Shown piece by piece: positions 24,068-29,841 of a DNA stretch of 29,841 nt. Position numbers and translations under genes: made by a program. A model generated the notes under the pieces. That model saw only the letters and a list, made by a program, of their open reading frames with translations, did not search any database and had not been told where the DNA came from. The stretch's first letter is position 1. The number at the start of each line of letters is the position of its first letter. Origin of the DNA: an uncultured Bacilli bacterium (GTDB lineage: Bacteria > Bacillota_I > Bacilli_A > RF39 > UBA660); assembly GCA_947599755.1 (NCBI GenBank), contig CANQFO010000004.1, positions 1-29,841 of the forward strand, given 5' to 3'.

Positions 24068-24523
24068 CTACAAAAGACAAGCCCGATGAAGAACAAAAAG
24101 CGCATCTTCCCCATATAAAAATCGACCAAATTCTAACACAGAATAAAAAGAATCCAATAAATCATCCACTAAACAATAATATCGATTATCCAAATACCAA
24201 ATCTTATTAGCCTGATGAATTAAAAAATAATCATCTACCTCAAATAAAAATTGACAATCAAAAAATACAATAATTCTTAATTCAAGTGCTCCAGAATAAC
24301 TAAGATCATCTAACTGAATAATATCCAAAAATAACCCAATTTTATCATGAACATAAACTTTAATTTTATAAAATCCTCGTAAATGAAGTCTATCTTTCAA
24401 TTTAAAAATTAACTTCTTCACTACACTAGTAATCTCTTCTTTAGAAGAAAAATCACAATCTTTAAGATAAAGACGATTGATAAAAACAAAAAACGAATTT
24501 TTATCAATAAGTTCTATCTTCAT
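24068..24523 (-). CDS. Uncharacterised 151-residue protein
   Basis: Soluble protein, family not recognised. Alternating hydrophobic strands and charged turns: KIELIDKNSFFVFINRLYL, then KDCDFSSKEEITSVVKKLIF, KIKVYVHDKIGLFLDI and LELRIIVFFDCQFLFEVDD. The layout suggests an alpha/beta fold with no visible catalytic motif. The ATG at 24523 has AGGTG six bases upstream; the GTG at 24532 overlaps that site. It lies 32 bases after engB and is probably in the same operon. Confidence 0.65.
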   Translation of the reverse strand: MKIELIDKNSFFVFINRLYLKDCDFSSKEEITSVVKKLIFKLKDRLHLRGFYKIKVYVHDKIGLFLDIIQLDDLSYSGALELRIIVFFDCQFLFEVDDYFLIHQANKIWYLDNRYYCLVDDLLDSFYSVLEFGRFLYGEDALFVLHRACLL

Positions 24524-24555
24524 GCGCTTCACCTATACTAATATATGAAAAAAAC

Positions 24556-25152
24556 TTAGATAGTTTCCATCTCTACTAAGTCTTCTATTTTTTTCAAAAC
24601 CTCTTTCACTCCTAATTTAGTAACACTAGAAAAAACAACTAAATCATCTCCAACTACCAAATCTAAAGTATCTAAAATAACTTTTAAATTTTTCTGTTTT
24701 TTTCCACCAGTAACCTTATCTGCTTTAGTCGCAACAACAGTAACAGGAAGATTATAATATTTTAAATAATTATACATCAACAAATCATCCTCGCTAGGTT
24801 TATGACGAAAATCAATTAATAAAAAAACTCGCTTTAAAACATCTCTTTTAGCCAAATATTCTTCAATCATCATCCCAAACTTAGCCTGTGTTTTTTTATC
24901 AGTAGCAGCATAACCATATCCAGGTACATCAATCAAATAAAATTGTCCATTAACACCATAAAAATTAAGAGTTTGAGTCTTTCCAGGACGAGATGAAGTA
25001 TAAGCAAGATTTTTCCTAGAAAGAATCGCATTAATAAAACTACTTTTTCCAACATTACTGCGTCCAACAAGTAAAAACTCAACCCTTCCATCAGTAGGAT
25101 ACTGACTCCTACGAGTAGCAATAATATCTAAATTAGCCTCTTTTATCACCAT
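24556..25152 (-). CDS. engB: Ribosome biogenesis GTPase EngB (YsxC)
   Basis: GTPase for late 50S assembly. 198 residues. G1 is GRSNVGKSSFINA, G2/G3 TSSRPGKTQTLNF and DVPGYGYA, G4 ATKADK, G5 FSSVTK. Typical EngB length and N-terminus. The ATG at 25152 follows AAGGAGG by nine bases and lies one base after the stop codon of the upstream phosphoesterase gene, so the two are coupled. Confidence 0.97.
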   Translation of the reverse strand: MVIKEANLDIIATRRSQYPTDGRVEFLLVGRSNVGKSSFINAILSRKNLAYTSSRPGKTQTLNFYGVNGQFYLIDVPGYGYAATDKKTQAKFGMMIEEYLAKRDVLKRVFLLIDFRHKPSEDDLLMYNYLKYYNLPVTVVATKADKVTGGKKQKNLKVILDTLDLVVGDDLVVFSSVTKLGVKEVLKKIEDLVEMETI

Positions 25153-25153
25153 A

Positions 25154-26113
25154 TTAAGAATCCTCCTTATTCGATAATGCAAGATAACTAGCTAACGCCA
25201 AATCCAAATCATTCATTAACTGCATTGCTTCATCAAAACTTTTTAACCGAACACCAGAGGCATACTTATGTCCTCCCCCATTATACTTTTCTGCTATTTG
25301 ATTAATCTCTGGTCCACGAGAACGAATAGAAACACGAATCTGTTTATTCTTAACATCTTCAGTAATCGTAGCCCAAACCAAAATATCCTCAATAAAATTA
25401 AAATGGTTAACCATATTACCAGCAGAAGCACTATCCACACCAAATCGTAAAATATCATCATTCGTAATTTTAACATATCCTAAAGCATTCTCAGTAACTA
25501 CCATATGAAGACTAATATAACCCTCCAATCGCAATTCATTAACAGAACGCAAATATAATTTCTGATACAATTGACTAATATCTAACTGATAAGTTCTCAT
25601 ATAATAAGAAACCAATGCAAAAGTATCAGCCGTACAACTATTAAACAAAAAGCGATTAGAATCAGAAACAAGTCCCATAAATAATAATCCTGCAATTTCC
25701 TGATTACAACAAAGATCTGTTTCTAATAATAATCTCATAACAATTTCACAAGTAGAACAAGCAGTATCAACAATAAATTCCAAATCACAATACTTTTCAA
25801 CAAAAGGATGATGATCAATTTTAATAGAATAAGAAAATTGAGAAACTAAAACAGAATCAACTCTCTTTTGATCAGGAGTATCCAAAACAATTAATAATGC
25901 ATCCGCAACATCCTCAAATTTATCAAGTTTTCCTATTCTCATAAATTTTGCACTACCAGTTCCCACAGCATAAACCTTTTTATATGGAAAACTAAGACGA
26001 ATCGCATCTCTCAATGCTAACTGACTAGTCAAAGCATCTGGATCAACACCAATATGCCTAGCAATTACAATTTTATCGTATTTTAAAATTTCATTATATA
26101 TTTGTTTAAACAT
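25154..26113 (-). CDS. nrnA: NrnA-like DHH phosphoesterase
   Basis: DHH/DHHA1 enzyme degrading short oligoribonucleotides, pAp or cyclic dinucleotides. 319 residues. DPDALTSQLALRDA (about 21-34) replaces the canonical DxDA/G metal motif, IKIDHHPFV gives the DHH centre, VSDSNRFLF a further metal ligand, and NGGGHKYASGVRLK (near the end) the DHHA1 substrate site. The ATG at 26113 has AGGA nine bases upstream; a TTG at 26134 would overlap the acetate kinase stop. Single-domain proteins without membrane helices are NrnA-like rather than GdpP-like. Preferred substrate not decided by sequence. Confidence 0.88.
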   Translation of the reverse strand: MFKQIYNEILKYDKIVIARHIGVDPDALTSQLALRDAIRLSFPYKKVYAVGTGSAKFMRIGKLDKFEDVADALLIVLDTPDQKRVDSVLVSQFSYSIKIDHHPFVEKYCDLEFIVDTACSTCEIVMRLLLETDLCCNQEIAGLLFMGLVSDSNRFLFNSCTADTFALVSYYMRTYQLDISQLYQKLYLRSVNELRLEGYISLHMVVTENALGYVKITNDDILRFGVDSASAGNMVNHFNFIEDILVWATITEDVKNKQIRVSIRSRGPEINQIAEKYNGGGHKYASGVRLKSFDEAMQLMNDLDLALASYLALSNKEDS

Positions 26114-26123
26114 TTTAAATTTC

Positions 26124-27305
26124 CTATCTACCAATTAACTGAAGAGTATCTCTAGCAATCATCAACTCTTCATCAGTTGGAATAACATATACCAAAATAG
26201 AAGAATTATCCGTACTGATTTTGACCATTTCACCACATTTATGATTAAGATCTAAATCAATCTTAACTCCTAAACAAGCAAGTTTTTCACATATTTCACG
26301 CCGAACAGAAATACTATTTTCTCCAACTCCTGCAGTAAAACAAATCATATCTACTCCACCAAGTAAAACATAATATTGCGCAATATAATTCACCACAGAA
26401 CGAACATATTTATCCTTAGCAAGAATACATTGTTCATTTTGTACATCCACCTGAGCAAGAATATCACGCATATCATTACTACACCCACTTAGCCCAAGTA
26501 ATCCACTTTTCTTATTCAAATCATCCAATACTTCAGAAGCATTCTTTCCCTCTTTTTCCATAACATAAGGAATAATAGAAGGATCAACATCTCCCGAACG
26601 AGTTCCCATCATAATTCCTGCAAGAGGAGTAAACCCCATTGAAGTATCAACACATTTCATATCACGAATCGCACAAATACTACCACCATTTCCAATATGA
26701 CAACTAATCAAACGAAAATCATCTCGTCCAAGAATCTTTTGAGCACAATTAGTAATATAACGATGAGAAGTACCATGAAATCCATATTTACGAACCCCAT
26801 ACTTTTTATACCAATCATAAGGAACAGGATACAAATATGCCTCTTTTTTCATAGTTTGATGAAAAGCCGTATCAAAAACTCCAACCATTAAAACATCAGG
26901 TAAAACTTCACGAAAAGCTTGAATTCCCAAAACATTAGCCGGATTATGTAAAGGAGCAAAATCACTAAACTCTTCTAAATCATGAATAACAGTATCCGTA
27001 ATCAATACAGAAGTAGAATACTTACTTCCTCCATGAACTAATCGATGTCCTACACCCCGAATTTCATTCAATGAATGAATAATATTCAAATCAACTAATC
27101 GATCCAATAAAATTTTAACCGCATCAGTATGAGTATAAAGTTCTACTTCCTGAAAAACTTTTTCCCCCTTAAACTTGATAGTATAGCAACTACCTTCCAT
27201 ACCAATACGTTCAAATAAACCAGAAGCAATAACACTCTCATCATTCATTTCAAATAAACTAAACTTTAAAGAACTACTTCCTGTATTAATTGAAATTATC
27301 TTCAT
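26124..27305 (-). CDS. ackA: Acetate kinase, copy 1
   Basis: Makes acetate and ATP from acetyl phosphate and ADP (or the reverse). 393 residues, the usual length. It retains NTGSSSLKF (N-terminal phosphate site), HRLVHGG (Arg for acetate), CHIGNGGSICA (His/Asn nucleotide site), FTPLAGIMMGTRSGDVDPSI (catalytic Arg) and TDEELMIARD (C-terminal Glu). All catalytic residues I can place are present. The start at 27305 has AGAGGG upstream. It overlaps no gene but begins the operon with nrnA and engB. The other copy lies 110 bases upstream. Confidence 0.97.
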   Translation of the reverse strand: MKIISINTGSSSLKFSLFEMNDESVIASGLFERIGMEGSCYTIKFKGEKVFQEVELYTHTDAVKILLDRLVDLNIIHSLNEIRGVGHRLVHGGSKYSTSVLITDTVIHDLEEFSDFAPLHNPANVLGIQAFREVLPDVLMVGVFDTAFHQTMKKEAYLYPVPYDWYKKYGVRKYGFHGTSHRYITNCAQKILGRDDFRLISCHIGNGGSICAIRDMKCVDTSMGFTPLAGIMMGTRSGDVDPSIIPYVMEKEGKNASEVLDDLNKKSGLLGLSGCSNDMRDILAQVDVQNEQCILAKDKYVRSVVNYIAQYYVLLGGVDMICFTAGVGENSISVRREICEKLACLGVKIDLDLNHKCGEMVKISTDNSSILVYVIPTDEELMIARDTLQLIGR

Positions 27306-27332
27306 AAAATCCCTCTTTCCATAACTATTAAT

Positions 27333-27338
27333 ATTATA
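27333..27338 (-). promoter_or_regulatory. -10 element of ackA copy 1
   Basis: A perfect TATAAT on the minus strand, 27 bases upstream of the start codon; preceded by TTG but without a good -35. It follows the terminator of copy 2, so the two genes need not be co-transcribed. Confidence 0.5.
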
Positions 27339-27376
27339 CAACATAGATGAATAGAAAGAAAGAAAAAAAATAAGAG

Positions 27377-27398
27377 AAAAAAACTACTAAAAAAGTAG
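27377..27398 (-). terminator. Terminator between the two acetate kinase genes
   Basis: Minus-strand CTACT (27394-27398) pairs with AGTAG (27384-27388), loop of five T, followed by seven T. It lies 17 bases after the copy 2 stop codon. Confidence 0.7.
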
Positions 27399-27414
27399 CC
27401 AACAAGAATAAAAT

Positions 27415-28599
27415 CTAAACAAGAGAAAAAGTATCCCGAGCAATCATTAATTCTTCATCTGTTCCAAATACATAAACAGGAACAGAAGAATTTTCTTGAG
27501 TAATAATTCCATCTTTGCCTTTTCGAATCAAAGTTTCTTGATTTTTTTGATCATCCAATAAAATTCCAAGAGGAGCAAGTTTTTTGACAACTTCACTTCG
27601 AATAATATCATCATTTTCTCCAACACCAGCAGTAAAGCAAATCGCATCTACTTTTCCTCCTAATCGAATATAGTACTTAGCAATATATTCACTAATTCGA
27701 TTCGTATACATATTTACCCCTAAAACTGCCTTTTCATCTCCACGAACAAAAGAATCATCAATATCTCGTAAATCACTAAAACCAATAATTCCCTGAAGAC
27801 CACTTTCTTTATTTAATTGATTATCAAGATAATCAAAAGAAACATTCATTTTCTTCTGCAAATATCCAATCATAGAATAATCAATATCTCCTGAACGAGT
27901 CCCCATCATAATTCCCGCATTAGGAGTAAATCCCATCGTAGTATCAATACAACGTCCATCTAAGATTGCACTAATACTTGCTCCACTACCAATATGACAA
28001 ACAATTAAATTAGGCTTTTTTCCTAACATTTTACCAAATTTTTCCGTAATAAATTTATGACTCATTCCATGAAATCCATATTTACGAATTCCATAATTTT
28101 GATACCATTCATAAGGAACAGGATACAAATAAGCTTCTTTTTCCATAGTTTGATGAAAAGCCGTATCAAAACAAGCAACCATCTTAGCATTAGGAATATT
28201 TTCTAAAAAAGCAAAAATACCCTTTAAAGCAGCTGGATTATGAAGAGGAGCTAAATCAGATAATTCTTCAATATCATGAATAACAGAATCATCAATTAAA
28301 ACACTCTTTGCATACTTACTTCCTCCATGAACAACACGATGACCAACAGCCTCAATCTCATCTAAAGAAGAAACAATTTTATTTTGAATCAATTGATCAA
28401 GTAAAATCTTAACGGCCTCACGATGATCGGCTAACTCAACATCCTTCTTAATCTTTTGATCACCAAATTTCAAAGTAAAATTAGAACCATCAATTCCAAT
28501 ACGTTCAAAAGCGCCTTGAACAATAATTTTCTCTGAAGGCATTTCATACATTCGAAATTTTAATGTACTACTTCCCGCATTAACACTCAATAATTTCAT
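27415..28599 (-). CDS. ackA: Acetate kinase, divergent copy 2
   Basis: 394 residues, same fold and motifs as copy 1: NAGSSTLKF, HRVVHGG, FTPNAGIMMGTRSGDIDYSM and GTDEELMIARD. Two sites differ: CHIGSGAS has Ser where copy 1 (and most family members I recall) has Asn, and GDIDYS has Tyr where copy 1 has Pro. Copies are clearly related but far from identical, so this is an old duplication or separate acquisition, not a recent repeat. GAGGAG lies eight bases before the ATG. It has its own promoter and terminator. It may prefer another short acyl phosphate or work under other conditions; that is inference. Confidence 0.93.
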   Translation of the reverse strand: MKLLSVNAGSSTLKFRMYEMPSEKIIVQGAFERIGIDGSNFTLKFGDQKIKKDVELADHREAVKILLDQLIQNKIVSSLDEIEAVGHRVVHGGSKYAKSVLIDDSVIHDIEELSDLAPLHNPAALKGIFAFLENIPNAKMVACFDTAFHQTMEKEAYLYPVPYEWYQNYGIRKYGFHGMSHKFITEKFGKMLGKKPNLIVCHIGSGASISAILDGRCIDTTMGFTPNAGIMMGTRSGDIDYSMIGYLQKKMNVSFDYLDNQLNKESGLQGIIGFSDLRDIDDSFVRGDEKAVLGVNMYTNRISEYIAKYYIRLGGKVDAICFTAGVGENDDIIRSEVVKKLAPLGILLDDQKNQETLIRKGKDGIITQENSSVPVYVFGTDEELMIARDTFSLV

Positions 28600-28619
28600 A
28601 AATAAATCTCCTCACTTTT

Positions 28620-28645
28620 TGTAAATATATTGTAACAAATTTACA
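28620..28645. promoter_or_regulatory. Inverted repeat over the ackA copy 2 promoter
   Basis: TGTAAAT (28620-28626) and ATTTACA (28639-28645) form a perfect inverted repeat with 12 bases between, spanning the -10 of copy 2. Shape and place fit a repressor operator, though the A/T-rich region makes chance matches common. Confidence 0.4.
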
Positions 28646-28657
28646 AAAAAAAGTCTA
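28629..28657 (-). promoter_or_regulatory. Promoter of ackA copy 2
   Basis: Minus-strand TAGACT (28652-28657) and TACAAT (28629-28634), spacer 17. The -35 overlaps the stem of the upstream gene's terminator. Confidence 0.6.
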
Positions 28658-28699
28658 TGACCTCAAAAATAATTTTAAAAAGAACAATTAAGATCATAG
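28645..28699 (-). terminator. Terminator of the pentapeptide-repeat gene
   Basis: Minus-strand CTATGATCTT (28690-28699) and GAGGTCATAG (28655-28664) form a 10-bp stem with two G-U pairs, loop of 25 bases, followed by ACTTTTTTTT. Confidence 0.6.
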
Positions 28700-28732
28700 A
28701 AAATTTTTTCTATATTTATCCAAAAATATAAT

Positions 28733-29683
28733 TTACACAAATAAAGATTTAATATATTCTTTTTCTAATTCGATACATAATCTTCCATCTTTTACCGAAT
28801 CTATCTTAGTTTTTCCATCAGTATACATCTGATTTAAAATATCAATATTCAAAACATAACAATCGCTTAAATCTGTACCTCTAATATCCTGATAAGCAAT
28901 GGTTTCTAAATCAACAATAGCATTTGTTCCTTTTAAATTTGCTCTCATAAGATGCACTTCTCGAAAATCTGCATCAGATAAATCTAGTCCCTCTAAATTT
29001 GTACCCATTAAACTTTTTTGAAATACAACTTGAGGATTAATATGAGCATTTGTTCCTTTTAAATTTGCAAATGTTATATTAACCTTAGTAAAATCAGCAT
29101 CAGATAAATCTAGTCCTTCTAAATTTGCACCATGTAACTCTTTATACCGAATGCATTGAGGATCAAGATGAGCATGTGTATTTTTTAAATTTGATTGATA
29201 TAATAAAACATTGCAAAAATCAGCATTAGATAAATCTAGTCCTTCTAAATTTGCATACTCCAAACTTCTATCTTTAACTAATTGTGGATCAAGATGAGCA
29301 TTGGTATCTTTCAAATTAGCAAAACTTAAATCTACGCCTCGAAAATCTGCATCAGATAAATCTAATCCTTCTAAATTTGTACCCTTTAAACTTTTTTGAA
29401 ATACAACTTGAGGATTGATATGAGCATTCGTTCCTTGAAAGTCAATTCTAGAAATATCTAATCCATTAAAAGATACTTCACTTAAATCAATATATGGTAA
29501 AACCCTTACTCCACAAACTTTAGTTTGTGATAACAACAAAGATAATAAAGGTTGCAAAAACTCTGGCTTCATATGAATTCTATTTTTACCTTCTTCTAAC
29601 TTCACATAAGCTTTTTCTATCTCTTCAATTAATGTTTGAACAATCTCTTTTTTCCACTGTTCACTCAAATAATCTATTCTCAT
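28733..29683 (-). CDS. Pentapeptide-repeat protein
   Basis: 316 residues. N-terminal helical part (about 1-60) is followed by repeats (about 65-280) with the A(D/N)LXX pentapeptide pattern, e.g. TNLEGLDLSDADFRGVDLSF. Four complete 42-residue units begin at 85, 127, 169 and 211, each of the form TNAHINPQ plus a short helix, then the pentapeptide strands; a fifth is partial. Such proteins form right-handed quadrilateral beta-helices; some mimic DNA and protect gyrase (Qnr, MfpA), most have no known role. No signal or membrane helix, so cytoplasmic. GGGGAGG precedes the ATG, with its own strong promoter and terminator, so it is a one-gene unit. Confidence 0.9.
   Translation of the reverse strand: MRIDYLSEQWKKEIVQTLIEEIEKAYVKLEEGKNRIHMKPEFLQPLLSLLLSQTKVCGVRVLPYIDLSEVSFNGLDISRIDFQGTNAHINPQVVFQKSLKGTNLEGLDLSDADFRGVDLSFANLKDTNAHLDPQLVKDRSLEYANLEGLDLSNADFCNVLLYQSNLKNTHAHLDPQCIRYKELHGANLEGLDLSDADFTKVNITFANLKGTNAHINPQVVFQKSLMGTNLEGLDLSDADFREVHLMRANLKGTNAIVDLETIAYQDIRGTDLSDCYVLNIDILNQMYTDGKTKIDSVKDGRLCIELEKEYIKSLFV
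28928..29431 (-). repeat. Tandem 126-bp coding repeat, four units
   Basis: Inside the pentapeptide gene, 42 codons repeat four times plus a partial fifth. Units 1 and 4 are almost the same at base level over a stretch covering GTNAHINPQVVFQKSL and the following pentapeptides, exactly 378 bases (3 x 126) apart, while units 2 and 3 are more diverged. Confidence 0.85.
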
Positions 29684-29721
29684 CCGTTATCCTCCCCATT
29701 CATAATATAAATTTATTCCCT

Positions 29722-29749
29722 ATTATACCAAAAAAAAGAATAAAGTCAA
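29722..29749 (-). promoter_or_regulatory. Promoter of the pentapeptide-repeat gene
   Basis: Minus-strand TTGACT (29744-29749), a 16-base spacer, then TATAAT (29722-29727) with a TGG extension (29728-29730). Among the strongest in the window. Confidence 0.85.
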
Positions 29750-29815
29750 AAACAAAAAAGATAGGGATAGTGTAAAATTATTTGGGGAAGGAGGTACAAA
29801 AAAAGGAAGAACCTT

Positions 29816-29824
29816 TGTTATAAT
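29816..29824 (+). promoter_or_regulatory. Possible extended -10 at the right edge
   Basis: TGTTATAAT (TGN plus TATAAT) on the plus strand, pointing at the window edge, probably for a gene beyond it. No -35 is seen. A five-bp hairpin (29802-29816) overlaps it. Confidence 0.35.
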
Positions 29825-29841
29825 AAATTTGAAATAATAAT

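Noticed and set aside
28693..28712. ATAGAAAA/TTTTCTAT palindrome as a terminator
   Set aside because: Entirely A/T, almost no loop, and no T-run on the minus strand; the neighbouring GC-containing stem is a better terminator.
28928..29431. CRISPR-like direct repeats
   Set aside because: The 126-bp period is in frame, coding, and explained by 42-residue pentapeptide units; no spacers.

Overview
The window looks like a chromosomal segment of an AT-rich, endospore-forming Bacillota, most likely class Bacilli. Base composition is low-GC throughout. RNase Y, GpsB, DnaD, RecU, a class B RNase P RNA and a recA/pgsA/ymfM-type gene order are all Firmicutes traits. SpoIVA and a SpoVIF-like protein indicate spore formation. 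Many lineage-specific membrane proteins and the shortened gene order suggest an uncultured or gut-type Bacilli lineage rather than Bacillus itself; that last step is inference.

Layout. 1-5809 (minus strand) is a housekeeping block: gpsB, rnpB, a RodZ/YmfM-like gene, pgsA, recA, a MurE-type ligase, then rny running off the left edge. recA has a clear promoter with a LexA-type SOS box just upstream. 5837-7926 starts with two back-to-back promoters that share their -35 region, and runs rightward into a polytopic membrane protein (possible GT-C-like glycosyltransferase) and a small membrane partner. A 37-codon minus-strand ORF with a good ribosome binding site lies in the next gap. 8143-13473 is recU, a class A penicillin-binding protein, and a 676-aa orphan with an HELSH zinc-metallopeptidase motif. 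13772-14575 is a self-contained unit of promoter, membrane-anchored exported protein and terminator.

14692-18924 (minus) holds nth/dnaD, cca, the HU gene and a two-gene membrane operon of unknown role. 19014-20943 (plus) holds der, a small Asn-rich SHOCT-like gene and spoVIF. 20940-27305 (minus) holds an unknown gene, spoIVA, two unknown genes, engB, an NrnA-like DHH phosphoesterase and an acetate kinase. 27377-28699 is a second, divergent acetate kinase with its own promoter and terminator. 28733-29749 is a pentapeptide-repeat gene built of 42-residue (126-bp) tandem units.

The genes fall into a few working groups: DNA repair and replication (recA, recU, nth, dnaD, HU, nrnA), envelope building and division (murE, class A PBP, pgsA, RodZ-like, gpsB), RNA processing and ribosome assembly (rny, rnpB, cca, der, engB), sporulation (spoIVA, spoVIF), and acetate/ATP metabolism (two ackA). 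No tRNA, rRNA, CRISPR array, transposase or prophage was seen. No clearly new system is proven. The best candidates for undescribed biology are the orphan metallopeptidase-like gene behind the PBP, the small ORF at 7943-8056, the two uncharacterised membrane gene pairs, and the unknown genes between spoIVA and engB.
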